Notes under the pieces: model-generated | The model's input: only the letters and a program-made list of their open reading frames with translations | Told to the model about the DNA's origin: nothing | The model's database searches: none | Made by a program: the position numbers and the translations under genes | From: Sphingopyxis sp. | GTDB taxonomy: Bacteria; Pseudomonadota; Alphaproteobacteria; Sphingomonadales; Sphingomonadaceae | Length of the DNA stretch: 64,000 nt | NCBI GenBank assembly: GCA_016793775.1 | Contig: JAEULK010000017.1 | Span: 1-64,000, forward strand | Direction: 5' to 3' | Shown: positions 53,693-63,097 of the stretch, piece by piece | Layout of the letters: each line of letters opens with the position of its first letter | How positions within the stretch are numbered: position 1 is the stretch's first letter

Positions 53693-53953
53693 TCATGGCA
53701 GCGGGATATAGTCCAGCCGGCGCATCGCGGCGATCATGTCGGGACGGTCGAGATGCACGGGCGGATGCCCGGTGCCGAGCGCCCACGCCATGATGTCGAC
53801 GTCGTCCTCCTCGACCACCAGTTCGTACCAGGCGATGTCCTCATCGTTCCATGCGGCGGCATAGCGATCGAAGAAGCCGCCGATCATATAATCGGCCTCG
53901 CGCGTGCCGCGATGCCAGGCGCGGAATTTGAGGCGTTTGAGGCGGTCGGTCAT
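53693..53953 (-). CDS. sdhE: FAD assembly factor SdhE
   Basis: 86 residues from the ATG at 53953. The family motif RGTREADYMIGGFFD is present; the RGxxE core is what helps attach FAD to the succinate dehydrogenase flavoprotein. A small acidic protein, cytoplasmic. It is divergent from recG and six bases from the inverted-repeat element that precedes mfd. Confidence 0.9.
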   Translation of the reverse strand: MTDRLKRLKFRAWHRGTREADYMIGGFFDRYAAAWNDEDIAWYELVVEEDDVDIMAWALGTGHPPVHLDRPDMIAAMRRLDYIPLP

Positions 53954-54034
53954 GGGCACGGCACGAATCCCGATAGCCCATGACGCCGGGAGTGGCGCAC
54001 GGGGCAAGCAAGCGATAGACGGGATGCACTAGCC

Positions 54035-56098
54035 ATGCGACCCGAGATACTCAATCCGCTCTTTGCCGCGCTGACCGACCTGAAGGGTGTCGGACCGCAG
54101 CTCGCCAAGCCGCTGACGCGGCTGGGGCTGGAGCGTGTGGTCGATGTGCTCTTCCACCTGCCGACCGGGCTGGTGCAGCGCTATCCGGTCGATCGGCTCG
54201 ACGCGGCGCAGGTCGGGCAGCAGATCATCGTGACGCTGACCGCGCAGGATTATCGCGCGGGACGGTCGCCGCGTGCGCCTTTCGGCGTGGAAGCGTTCGA
54301 CGGTGCTGGCGACCATGTCCGGCTCGTCTATTTCGGGCGCACCGCGGGGCTCGCGAAGAAGCTGTTTCCGCTCGGTGAGGCGCGGCAGGTGTCGGGGCGG
54401 CTCGACGCTTATGGCGAGATGCGCCAGATCGTCCACCCGGACCATGTCGGCGAACCGGGCGACGCCGCCATCGCGACGAGCGAGGCGGTCTATCCGCTGA
54501 CCGAGGGGCTGACCAATGCGCGGCTGGGCCAGCTGGTCGAGATCGCGCTCGAACGCCGCCCCGAGCTCGCCGAATGGATCGACGGGCCGTTGCTGGCGCT
54601 GCGCAACTGGCCAGCGTGGCAGGAGGCGCTGACGCGCGCGCATTTGAGCCCGCACGATGCCGCAGCGCACGACCGGCTCGCCTATGACGAGATTTTCGCG
54701 AGCCAGGTTGCGCTGATGCTGATCCGCGAGGGGCTGCGCAAGCGCAAGGGGCGGGGGATCGCCGGCGACGGGCGGCTGACCGGGGCGCTTAAGCTGCCCT
54801 TCGGGTTGACCGGCGCGCAGGAGCGGGTCGGACGCGAGATCGCGGGCGACATGGCGCAGGACGTGCCGATGCTGCGCATGCTGCAGGGCGATGTCGGGTC
54901 GGGCAAGACGCTGGTCGCGCTGCGCGCGATGCTGACCGCGGTCGAGGCGGGGACGCAGGCGGCGCTGCTCGCGCCGACCGAGATATTGGCGCGGCAGCAT
55001 TTCGCAACGTTGCAGGCGATGCTCGCTGGACTGCCCGTGAACATCGCGATCCTCACCGGGCGCGACAAGGGGCGGGTGCGCGAATCGACGCTGATGGGGC
55101 TCGCCGACGGCAGCATCGACATCCTCGTCGGCACGCACGCAATCTATCAGGAGGCGGTCAATTATCGCGACCTGTCGCTGGTCGTCGTCGACGAGCAGCA
55201 TCGCTTCGGCGTCGCGCAGCGGCTGATGCTCACCGCCAAGGGGCAGCGCCCGCCGCACTTGCTGGTGATGACCGCGACCCCGATCCCGCGCACGCTGCAA
55301 CTCGCCAACCATGGCGAGATGGACGTGTCGCGGATCGACGAGATGCCGCCGGGGCGCACCCCGGTCGACACGCGCGTGGTATCGGTCGATCGGCTCGACG
55401 AGGTGATCGGCGGCCTCGAACGCCACCTCGCCAGCGGGGCGCAGGCGTACTGGGTGTGCCCGCTGGTCGCCGAGAGCGAGGCCAGCGAACTCGCCGCCGC
55501 CGAGGAGCGCGCCGCGCTGCTGCGGATGCGGCTCGGCGACGACCGCGTCGGCCTCGTCCACGGCCGCATGAAGGGTCCCGACAAGGATGCGGTGATGGCG
55601 CGTTTCCAGGCGGGCGAGATCGGCGTGCTCGTCGCGACCACGGTGATCGAGGTCGGGGTCGATGTCCCTGCCGCGAGCCTGATGATCGTCGAACATGCCG
55701 AGAATTTCGGGCTGGCGCAGCTCCACCAGCTGCGCGGCCGGGTCGGGCGCGGAACCGCGAAGTCCGTGTGCCTGTTGCTGCGCTCGCAAACTCTGTCCGA
55801 AACCGCGCGCGAACGGTTGGCGCTGATGCGCGAGACCAATGACGGGTTCGTGATCGCCGAGAAGGATCTGGAACTGCGCGGCGGCGGCGAACTGCTCGGG
55901 CTCAAGCAGTCGGGAGATGCCGATTATCGCGTTGCCAGCGCCGAGCAATTGGTCCGGCTGCTACCCGTGGCGCACGACGACGCGCGGCTGTTCGTCGAGC
56001 GCGACGGCGGGATGGACGGCGCGCGCGGCGAAGCGGTGCGGCTCTGCCTCTATCTGTTCGAACGCGATGCGGCGGTGCCGCTGCTGCGGAGCGGGTAG
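54035..56098 (+). CDS. recG: ATP-dependent DNA helicase RecG
   Basis: 687 residues. The wedge domain is N-terminal (LKGVGPQLAKPLTRLGL), then the helicase with Walker A GDVGSGKT and Walker B DEQH (VVDEQHRFGV), then TATPIPRTLQ and QLRGRVGRG of motifs III and VI. It unwinds branched DNA and remodels stalled forks. Normal length for the family. Confidence 0.95.
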   Translation: MRPEILNPLFAALTDLKGVGPQLAKPLTRLGLERVVDVLFHLPTGLVQRYPVDRLDAAQVGQQIIVTLTAQDYRAGRSPRAPFGVEAFDGAGDHVRLVYFGRTAGLAKKLFPLGEARQVSGRLDAYGEMRQIVHPDHVGEPGDAAIATSEAVYPLTEGLTNARLGQLVEIALERRPELAEWIDGPLLALRNWPAWQEALTRAHLSPHDAAAHDRLAYDEIFASQVALMLIREGLRKRKGRGIAGDGRLTGALKLPFGLTGAQERVGREIAGDMAQDVPMLRMLQGDVGSGKTLVALRAMLTAVEAGTQAALLAPTEILARQHFATLQAMLAGLPVNIAILTGRDKGRVRESTLMGLADGSIDILVGTHAIYQEAVNYRDLSLVVVDEQHRFGVAQRLMLTAKGQRPPHLLVMTATPIPRTLQLANHGEMDVSRIDEMPPGRTPVDTRVVSVDRLDEVIGGLERHLASGAQAYWVCPLVAESEASELAAAEERAALLRMRLGDDRVGLVHGRMKGPDKDAVMARFQAGEIGVLVATTVIEVGVDVPAASLMIVEHAENFGLAQLHQLRGRVGRGTAKSVCLLLRSQTLSETARERLALMRETNDGFVIAEKDLELRGGGELLGLKQSGDADYRVASAEQLVRLLPVAHDDARLFVERDGGMDGARGEAVRLCLYLFERDAAVPLLRSG

Positions 56099-56104
56099 CT
56101 TGTC

Positions 56105-56207
56105 CCCCTCCCGCTTGCGGGAGGGGCTAGGGGAGGGCGTGTTCCGTCCCTGGTCTTTGTTGAAAGACAGACCCTCCCCCGACCCCTCCCGCAAGCGGGA
56201 GGGGAGA
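56105..56207. repeat. Pair of GC-rich palindromes between recG and the PilZ gene
   Basis: Two copies of a 22-base self-complementary sequence (CCCCTCCCGCTTGCGGGAGG type, about 56105-56126 and 56183-56204) stand about 55 bases apart, with inner CTCCCC/GGGGAG parts that also match. This lies between convergent genes and probably ends both transcripts. Confidence 0.7.
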
Positions 56208-56230
56208 TGAGAGCGTCGGGCTGTTCGTCG

Positions 56231-56572
56231 TTAAGCGGCGTCGCCGCGGGCGCCCATGGCGCGGATCATCGGGAGATAATCCTCGACCGCGATCATCTTT
56301 TCGAATTGCACCCCGGTCTTGCCGGCGAGCGACCAGATCACCTTTGCCGCGATGCGGCCGATGATCGGCATGCGGAACACCACCAGATCGCCGACTTCCA
56401 GCCCGCGCTCGTAGCGCATCAGCAGGCCGTCGGCGCTGATGTTGACGCAGGTGCACATTTCCTGGCCGCCATCGGGCAGGATGATGGGCAGCCGGCAATA
56501 GACATCGCTGCGCGCGGCAAGGCGCTGGTCGAGGCCGAGATAATGGGCCTTGCTGGTGTCGATCTTACGCAT
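56231..56572 (-). CDS. PilZ-domain protein (c-di-GMP binding)
   Basis: 113 residues from ATG 56572, chosen for a GAGGG site before it; an ATG 15 codons upstream is possible. The two PilZ signatures are intact: RLAAR at 17-21 and NISADG at 44-49, so c-di-GMP should bind. No other domain is present, so it probably acts by contact with a partner protein. Confidence 0.85.
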   Translation of the reverse strand: MRKIDTSKAHYLGLDQRLAARSDVYCRLPIILPDGGQEMCTCVNISADGLLMRYERGLEVGDLVVFRMPIIGRIAAKVIWSLAGKTGVQFEKMIAVEDYLPMIRAMGARGDAA

Positions 56573-56647
56573 ACGAAAACCCTCGCTGGTCGAGCGGAGA
56601 TGTTCGACCCGATTCACCTAAAAATAGGTAAACGTTGCGGCAGGATG

Positions 56648-57874
56648 TTAGCGCGTGACGAGGCCGTGGCGCTTGGCGCCGAGGCTGACCGGAACGGGGT
56701 CGGCGGCGGGCGAAATGACATGGTTGGGGTCGCGGATCACCGCACCATCGACCTTGACCGCGCCCTCTTCGAGCTTGCGCCGCGCCTCCTTGTTCGACGC
56801 CGCGAAGCCGAGTTCGCGCAGCGCGTCGAGGATGCGAAGGCCGCCAGCAGGGGCCGCGACCTGCGGCAAATCGCCGCCAATCTGGCCTTTTTCAAAGGTT
56901 TGCGCCGCAGTTTGCGCTGCGGCGCGCGCCGCTCCTTCGCCGCGGCACAGCGCGGTGGCGGCGTCGGCCAATATCTTCTTAGCGCTGTTGATTTCAGCGC
57001 CTTCGAGCGCTTCCAGCCGCGCGATCTCGTCGAGCGGCAGGTCGGTGAACAGCTTCAGGAACTTGCCGACGTCGCGGTCGTCGGTGTTGCGCCAATATTG
57101 CCAGTAATCAAAATGGGACAGTTGATCGGCATTTAGCCATACCGCGCCCGCGGCGGTCTTGCCCATTTTGGCCCCTGCCGCGGTGGTCAGCAGCGGCGTC
57201 GTCAGGCCATAAAGGTCTGCGCCGTCCATGCGGCGGCCAAGTTCCATGCCGTTGACGATATTGCCCCATTGGTCGGAGCCGCCGAGCTGCAACCGCACCC
57301 CCATTTCCTTCGACAGGTGGCGGAAGTCATAGCCCTGCAGGATCATGTAATTGAATTCGAGGAAGGTCATCGGCTGTTCGCGCTCGAGCCGCAATTTGAC
57401 CGAATCGAAGGTCAGCATGCGGTTGATCGTGAAATGCGTCCCGACCTGTTGCAGCAGCTCGATATAACCAAGCTGGCCGAGCCAGTCGTGGTTGTTGACC
57501 ATCACCGCGTCGGTCGGGCCGTCGCCGAAGGTCAGGAAGGGCTCGAAGATCGTGCGGATCGACGCGATGTTCGCCTCGATCGTCGCGTCGTCGAGCATCT
57601 TGCGGCTCTCGTCGCGGCCGGTGGGGTCGCCGATCCGCGTGGTGCCGCCACCCATCAGGACGATGGGCTTGTGCCCCGTCTGTTGCAGGCGGCGCAGCAT
57701 CATGATCTGGACCAGGCTGCCGACGTGCAGCGACGGCGCGGTCGCGTCGAAGCCGATATAGGCGGGGATGATCTGCTTGGCGGCGAGGGCGTCGAGCCCT
57801 TCCGCATCGGTCGTCTGGTGGATATAGCCGCGGGTGTCGAGCACGCGGAGCAGATCGGATTTGTAACTGGTCAT
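56648..57874 (-). CDS. tyrS: Tyrosyl-tRNA synthetase
   Basis: 408 residues, class I. The HIGH motif appears as HVGS and KMSKS as KMGKT, both normal for this enzyme. An S4 RNA-binding domain closes the chain ([16 protein letters not shown]). It charges tRNA-Tyr. Confidence 0.95.
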   Translation of the reverse strand: MTSYKSDLLRVLDTRGYIHQTTDAEGLDALAAKQIIPAYIGFDATAPSLHVGSLVQIMMLRRLQQTGHKPIVLMGGGTTRIGDPTGRDESRKMLDDATIEANIASIRTIFEPFLTFGDGPTDAVMVNNHDWLGQLGYIELLQQVGTHFTINRMLTFDSVKLRLEREQPMTFLEFNYMILQGYDFRHLSKEMGVRLQLGGSDQWGNIVNGMELGRRMDGADLYGLTTPLLTTAAGAKMGKTAAGAVWLNADQLSHFDYWQYWRNTDDRDVGKFLKLFTDLPLDEIARLEALEGAEINSAKKILADAATALCRGEGAARAAAQTAAQTFEKGQIGGDLPQVAAPAGGLRILDALRELGFAASNKEARRKLEEGAVKVDGAVIRDPNHVISPAADPVPVSLGAKRHGLVTR

Positions 57875-57924
57875 AGCGCGCGGGCGCTTATCACGGAGTT
57901 GGGCCTTTGGGGAGCGTTTTAGGT

Positions 57925-58464
57925 TTGCATAGGCTCGTGGCTCACCCCGATACGCCGGGACGAACGCTTCGGTCGGTCACGGCGCAGGTCCTCTGGCAGC
58001 CCAATGACCAGCTCTGGCTCGAATTCATGGTCAGTGGAGCAGGCGATGTCCGATTGGCCGGGTGGAACCCGACAGGCCGCACCGATGGCTTGTGGCAGAC
58101 TACCTGCTTCGAAATGTTCCTCAAGCCCTCCGGTACCAGCGGCTACACCGAGTATAATTTTTCGCCTTCAGGCCAATGGGCGGCCTACGGCTTCGACGAT
58201 TACCGGGCCGGGATGCAGGATTTCCCCATCGATATTGCTCCCGAGATCGAACTGACCGGAAATGGAAGCGATACTTTCTGGCTGGCGATAGTTCCTGTGG
58301 TGCCGCCGAATTGCGATAGGCCGTGGGACGTCGCCCTCTCCGCCGTCATCGAAGAAAGTGACGGCACCAAAAGCTATTGGGCGCTCCGTCATCCGCCGGG
58401 CAAGCCCGACTTCCATCATCCCGATTGCTTTGCGCTGACGCTTGAGGCACCCCCGCCCGCATGA
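57925..58464 (+). CDS. DOMON-like domain protein (MurB-neighbour type)
   Basis: About 179 residues. No ATG is in the right place; I take the TTG at 57925 because the chain then begins [11 protein letters not shown], the start seen in relatives. A TTG at 57907 is the alternative. The middle has the beta-sandwich pattern of DOMON-like domains ([15 protein letters not shown]). Function is unknown; the gene overlaps the NamZ gene by four bases, so both are probably made together in sugar or wall recycling. Confidence 0.65.
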   Translation: MHRLVAHPDTPGRTLRSVTAQVLWQPNDQLWLEFMVSGAGDVRLAGWNPTGRTDGLWQTTCFEMFLKPSGTSGYTEYNFSPSGQWAAYGFDDYRAGMQDFPIDIAPEIELTGNGSDTFWLAIVPVVPPNCDRPWDVALSAVIEESDGTKSYWALRHPPGKPDFHHPDCFALTLEAPPPA

Positions 58465-59669
58465 CTATCCTCTTCGGTATCGACCGCCTGCTCGCCGACC
58501 CCGCGCTCCGCAAACCGCTCGAGGGCCAGCGCGTCGCGCTGCTCGCGCATCCGGCCTCGGTCACCGCCGACCTGACGCACAGCATGGACGCTTTGGTCGC
58601 AGCGGGTATCGACGTCACCGCGGTGTTCGGGCCGCAGCATGGCGTGCGCGGCGACCTGCAGGACAATATGATGGAGTCGCCCGACTTCACCGATCCGACC
58701 TATGGCATGCCAGTGTTCAGCCTCTATGGCGAGGTGCGGCGGCCGTCGGGTCAGTCGATGCACACGTTCGACGTGATGCTGATCGACCTGCAGGATCTGG
58801 GCTGCCGCATCTACACCTATGTGACGACTTTGCTTTATGTCCTCGAAGCCGCGGCGGCGCACGGCAAGAGCGTGTGGGTGCTGGACCGGCCCAATCCTGC
58901 GGGGCGTCCCGCCGAGGGGACCTTGCTGCAACCGGGCTGGGAAAGCTTCGTCGGGGCCGGACCGATGGCGATGCGCCACGGGCTGACGATGGGCGAGATG
59001 GGGCGTTGGTTCGTCCGCCACTTCGGGCTCGACGTCGAGTATCGCGTGATCGAAATGGAAGGGTGGCAGCCCGACGGACCCGGCTTCGGCTGGCCGACCG
59101 ATCGCGTCTGGATCAACCCCAGCCCCAACGCCGCGAACCTCAACATGGCGCGCGCCTATGCGGGGACGGTGATGGTCGAGGGCGCGACGCTCAGCGAAGG
59201 CCGCGGTACGACGCGCCCGCTCGAACTGTTCGGCGCGCCCGATATCGATGCGAAGGCGGTGATTGCCGAGATGCATCGGCTGGCGCCGCAATGGCTCGGC
59301 GGATGCAAGCTGCGCGATATCTGGTTCCAGCCGACCTTCCACAAGCATGTCGGCCAGCTCAACAGCGGCGTCCATATCCATGCCGACGGGCCGTGGTATG
59401 ACGATGCCGCGTTCCAGCCGTGGCGCGTGCAGGCGCTGGGCTTCAAGGCGATCCGGTCGCTTTATCCCGACTATCCGATCTGGCGCGGCAAGGATTTCAA
59501 ATATGAATATACCGACGATGTGCTCGCGATCGATGTGATCAACGGCGGCCCGGGCCTGCGCGAATGGGTCGACGATACGGAGGCGGAAGCGGGCGACCTC
59601 GACGCGCTCGCGGGGCCCGACGAGGCAGCGTGGCGCGAAGAGATCGCCGACCTGCTGATCTATGACTGA
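58461..59669 (+). CDS. Exo-beta-N-acetylmuramidase NamZ family (DUF1343, GH171)
   Basis: 402 residues. The family blocks LLAHPASVTADLTHSMD, FGPQHGVRGDLQDNM and FHKHVGQLNSGVHIH are clear. Characterised members cut terminal N-acetylmuramic acid from peptidoglycan fragments. No signal peptide is seen in the first residues, so it may act in the cytoplasm on imported muropeptides. It overlaps the DOMON-like gene and is followed by an M24 peptidase. Confidence 0.85.
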   Translation: MTILFGIDRLLADPALRKPLEGQRVALLAHPASVTADLTHSMDALVAAGIDVTAVFGPQHGVRGDLQDNMMESPDFTDPTYGMPVFSLYGEVRRPSGQSMHTFDVMLIDLQDLGCRIYTYVTTLLYVLEAAAAHGKSVWVLDRPNPAGRPAEGTLLQPGWESFVGAGPMAMRHGLTMGEMGRWFVRHFGLDVEYRVIEMEGWQPDGPGFGWPTDRVWINPSPNAANLNMARAYAGTVMVEGATLSEGRGTTRPLELFGAPDIDAKAVIAEMHRLAPQWLGGCKLRDIWFQPTFHKHVGQLNSGVHIHADGPWYDDAAFQPWRVQALGFKAIRSLYPDYPIWRGKDFKYEYTDDVLAIDVINGGPGLREWVDDTEAEAGDLDALAGPDEAAWREEIADLLIYD

Positions 59670-59673
59670 GGGG

Positions 59674-60924
59674 ATGACCACGCACCGGCGGCAATTTCTG
59701 GGAACCGCGGCGCTGACCGGGCTGGTCGCGACGCTGCCCGCACCGGCGTTCGCCGCCGACACTGCCGGTCTGCCCAATCTTGCCGCCAAGGCGGTGCCGA
59801 TCGGCAAGGCCGAGCGCGTGGCGCGGATCGCCAAGGCGAAGGAGTTGATGCGCGCGAACGATATCGGCGCGCTGCTGATCGAGCCGGGGTCGAGCCTCAT
59901 CTATTTCACCGGGGTCGAATGGTGGCGCAGCGAGCGGCTGACCGCGGCGGTGCTGACGCGCGAGGGTGAGGTCGCGATCGTCACCCCCTTCTTCGAGGAA
60001 CCGTCAGTGCGTGAGAGCGTCGGCATCGATGCCCAGGTGCTGACGTGGAACGAGGACGAGAACCCGCTCGCCGCGGTTGCGGCGTGGCTCGGCAAGCGCG
60101 GACTGGCTAAGGGCAGGATCGGCGTCGAGGAAACGGTGCGCTATTTCGCCGTCGATGGCCTCGAGAAAGTGATGCCGCAGGCGACGGTCGTCAACGGCGC
60201 GCCGGTGGTGCGCGGGTGCCGGATGCACAAGTCGGCGGCTGAGATTGCGCTGATGCAGATCGCCGCCGACATCACGCTCGCCGCCTATCGCCACACCGCG
60301 CCGCAGGTCGAGGCGGGGATGACCCCTGCCGACATCGGGGCGATCATGAAGGCGACGACGCGGGTGCTGGGCGGACAGAGCGAGTTCGAGCTGATCCTGC
60401 TCGGCGAGGCGAGCGCCTATCCCCACGGCAGCGGCAAGCCGCAGGTGGTGCGCGAGGGCGAGGTCGTGCTGATGGACTGCGGCGCGACGGTCCATGGCTA
60501 TCAGTCCGACATCTCGCGCAGCTTCGTCCATGGCAAGGCGAGTCCGCGGCAGCGGCAGGTGTGGGACCAGATGCGCAAGGGGCAGGATGTCGCCTTCGCC
60601 GCGGCGAAGCTCGGCACGCCGGCGAGCGCGGTCGACGATGCTGTGCGTTCTTATTATGCGGGGCTCGGCTGGGGCCCCGGCTACAAACTGCCCGGCACCT
60701 CGCACCGCACCGGGCACGGCATCGGGCTTGACGGGCACGAGCCGGTCAACCTGGTGCGCGGCGAGACGACGAAGCTGGCGCCGGGCATGTGCTTCTCGAA
60801 CGAGCCCGGCATCTATATTCCGGGCGAGTTCGGGATCCGGCTCGAGGATTGTTTCTATATGACCGAGACGGGCCCCAAATGGTTCAGCGAACCGCCGCCG
60901 TCGATCGACCGGCCGTTCGATTGA
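59674..60924 (+). CDS. M24-family Xaa-Pro peptidase with Tat signal
   Basis: 416 residues from ATG 59674 (an ATG at 59662 overlaps NamZ). The N-terminus THRRQFLGTAALTG and the AFAAD cleavage region make a Tat signal, so it is exported folded. The pita-bread metal ligands are in MDCGATVHGYQSDISR, TGHGIGLDGHE and NEPGIYIPGEFGIRLED. Family members remove N-terminal residues before proline. It follows NamZ closely, as in a wall-peptide recycling group. Confidence 0.85.
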   Translation: MTTHRRQFLGTAALTGLVATLPAPAFAADTAGLPNLAAKAVPIGKAERVARIAKAKELMRANDIGALLIEPGSSLIYFTGVEWWRSERLTAAVLTREGEVAIVTPFFEEPSVRESVGIDAQVLTWNEDENPLAAVAAWLGKRGLAKGRIGVEETVRYFAVDGLEKVMPQATVVNGAPVVRGCRMHKSAAEIALMQIAADITLAAYRHTAPQVEAGMTPADIGAIMKATTRVLGGQSEFELILLGEASAYPHGSGKPQVVREGEVVLMDCGATVHGYQSDISRSFVHGKASPRQRQVWDQMRKGQDVAFAAAKLGTPASAVDDAVRSYYAGLGWGPGYKLPGTSHRTGHGIGLDGHEPVNLVRGETTKLAPGMCFSNEPGIYIPGEFGIRLEDCFYMTETGPKWFSEPPPSIDRPFD

Positions 60925-60930
60925 GCGGCG

Positions 60931-62139
60931 CTATTTTCGCCAAACGGTGAAGGTGGCATCCTTGGTCGAACCCATGGCGGCGATCATGGCGGAATGATCG
61001 AAGCCGGGCCATTGGGTGATCCGGTCCAGAACCAGCCGCTCGCCCGTCGCGCCTTGCGGATAGGCCGGACCGAGCTGGCCGTTCGGGTCGTAGAATAGCC
61101 ACCAGACGTCGGCGCCCCAAGGGCCGCTGTCGTCGGTTGCGATGACAATGCCGGATAGGGCGGACAAGGCGATCGCTCGCTTCACACCCTTGTCGTCCGT
61201 GACAGTCAACATATCGTCTTCGATCGTCACGACCCAAAGCGATTCGGGATAGAGGTCGGACGCTGCTTCGTCTTTGCCGGCGTCCGGCGCCTTCGGCCGC
61301 TGCACCAGGCTGACGAGCACGAAGGAGATGATCATCAGCAGGTACCAGCTGCCGAGTTTTTCGATGCCGACCATCTCCCACACATCGTCCTGATTGGGAT
61401 AGCTCCACGCGCGGGCGAAGGTGCCGATATTCTCGGCGAACCAGATGAACAGCGCGACCATGCCCCAACCGAGCAATAGCGGCATGCGGCGATGGACGTG
61501 CAGCGGGCGGAACCACACCTGGCAGCGCCAGAAGAGCAGGGCGGTCGCCGCGAACAGGAACCAGCGCATGTCGTAGAGCCAGTGGTGGGCGAAGAAATTG
61601 ATGTAGATCGCGGCGGCGAGCGCATAGCTTGTCCAGGCGGGCGGATAGCCCGTGTAGCGAAAATCGAAGATGCGCCAGACGCGGGCGATATAGCTGCCGA
61701 CCGCGGCGTACATGAAGCCCGAGAAGAGCGGCACCGCGCCGATGTGGAGCAGGCTCGCCTCAGGATATTGCCAGGAGCCGGCGGCGGTCTTGAACAGTTC
61801 CATCACCGTGCCGACGATGTGGAAGATCAGGATGACGAGCGCTTCTTTGGGCGTTTCGAGCCTGGAGGCGAGCATCCCGAGCTGGATCAGTATCGCGCCG
61901 ATGGTGATCGCGTCGTAGCGGTGGAGCGCGGCCCCTTCGGGCCAGAAGAAATGCGTGCCGAGCAAAAGCGCGAGCATCAGTCCGCCAAACAGGCACGCCC
62001 AGCCCTGCTTGAAACCGAAGACGAGGAATTCGAGGAACCAGCCGCGCGGGCCCGGCTCGACTGCCATCGCTTCGAGCCGGGCGCGGACGGTGTGGAAGCG
62101 GCTGTGCGCCCCCACTCGGCCCGACGCCGGTTCAGACAT
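60931..62139 (-). CDS. DUF817 membrane protein fused to a C-terminal soluble domain
   Basis: 402 residues. The first 270 or so hold seven or eight membrane segments of the DUF817 kind (FFWPEGAALHRYDAIT, HIVGTVMELFKTAAGSWQYPE, FAHHWLYDMRW). After residue about 280 comes a soluble domain of some 120 residues (SLWVVTIEDDMLTVT ... YPQGATGERLVLDR) that I do not recognise. DUF817 proteins are usually about 270-280 residues, so this looks like a fusion. It overlaps the Amj gene upstream by 8 bases. Function unknown. Confidence 0.75.
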   Translation of the reverse strand: MSEPASGRVGAHSRFHTVRARLEAMAVEPGPRGWFLEFLVFGFKQGWACLFGGLMLALLLGTHFFWPEGAALHRYDAITIGAILIQLGMLASRLETPKEALVILIFHIVGTVMELFKTAAGSWQYPEASLLHIGAVPLFSGFMYAAVGSYIARVWRIFDFRYTGYPPAWTSYALAAAIYINFFAHHWLYDMRWFLFAATALLFWRCQVWFRPLHVHRRMPLLLGWGMVALFIWFAENIGTFARAWSYPNQDDVWEMVGIEKLGSWYLLMIISFVLVSLVQRPKAPDAGKDEAASDLYPESLWVVTIEDDMLTVTDDKGVKRAIALSALSGIVIATDDSGPWGADVWWLFYDPNGQLGPAYPQGATGERLVLDRITQWPGFDHSAMIAAMGSTKDATFTVWRK

Positions 62140-62938
62140 GCACAGCGACCCAGGCGATCAGCATCGCGGCGGGCAGCAGCAGCGCCTGCGCGAGGACCGT
62201 GCCGGCGAGGCGGCTCAGCGAGATGAAGGTGATCGCGCGGCGGAAGTCGGCTTCGTCGACCTTCCCCTCGACCGCGTCGTCGGTCATCACCGACAATTGC
62301 GGGTCGATGAAGGCAAACAGGAGTATCGTCGCGAAACCGTTGATCAGTGCCGAGAGCTGCGACGCGGTGACACGGAATTCGGGGGCGAGATAGCCGGCGT
62401 AGAGCGAGGCGACGACGCCCACAGCCAACAAGGATTGCGCGAGGCAATTGGCGATCAGCACGCCCCAGCCGATGCCCTTGGGCATTTTCCAGCTCTTGAG
62501 ATGCGACAGGCTTGGCATGGTCAGCGACTGGCGGAGCGTGCGGAGCCCGGTCGGGCTGACCGCCTTGATTGCGAGCTTCGTCGTCGAGCGGTTGTTCTGG
62601 TACCAGCCGATCGCGGCGGCAAACATGCGCTGGCCGGTGGGCACGAGCAAAATGCCGATCAGCGTCGCGACGCTCGCTGCGGCAAGCACGAACTGCATGT
62701 CGAGGAAAAGCGACAGGCCGCTGCCGTCATGGATCCGCGTCTCTATCCGTTTCGCGAGAAAGGGGCCGAGGAAGCTGTTCGAGGTCCGCGAGAAGAGCAC
62801 GAGGATGTTGAACAGCGCGAAGGACATCGCGATGCGCCGCGTGCGGACCCCGGCGATGCGCGCGGCATAGGCGAGCGCGCCGATCAGGTTGATGAAGCCG
62901 GTGAGCAGCAGGATGGTCAGGAGGGGGAGGTCGAACAT
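62132..62938 (-). CDS. Lipid II flippase, Amj family (DUF2837)
   Basis: 268 residues. Six membrane segments and the blocks GFINLIGALAYAARIAG and SNSFLGPFLAKRIE mark the Amj family, which can replace MurJ in flipping lipid II. The gene shares an 8-base overlap with the DUF817 gene, suggesting joint expression. Confidence 0.8.
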   Translation of the reverse strand: MFDLPLLTILLLTGFINLIGALAYAARIAGVRTRRIAMSFALFNILVLFSRTSNSFLGPFLAKRIETRIHDGSGLSLFLDMQFVLAAASVATLIGILLVPTGQRMFAAAIGWYQNNRSTTKLAIKAVSPTGLRTLRQSLTMPSLSHLKSWKMPKGIGWGVLIANCLAQSLLAVGVVASLYAGYLAPEFRVTASQLSALINGFATILLFAFIDPQLSVMTDDAVEGKVDEADFRRAITFISLSRLAGTVLAQALLLPAAMLIAWVAVHV

Positions 62939-62974
62939 GAGGGCCTAACGCAGCGGGGCAGGAAAAAACCGTTT

Positions 62975-63045
62975 GTGTCGAGCGAAGTCGAGACACCCCG
63001 AAGGCATGCACGACCGATGGGCATCTCGACTTCGCTCGATGCGAA
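62975..63045. repeat. Inverted repeat with 16-base exact core, before the Amj gene
   Basis: TCGAGCGAAGTCGAGA at 62978-62993 is mirrored at 63024-63039. The arms extend with a few mismatches to about 24 bases. It stands between two minus-strand genes, so can end the one on its right. This kind of CGAGCGAAGTCGAG repeat is common in sphingomonad genomes. Confidence 0.75.
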
Positions 63046-63097
63046 CGGGATTAGGGGGTTCGGAAGACATCGTCACGGCCTAAGTGGGCCGCCCCGA

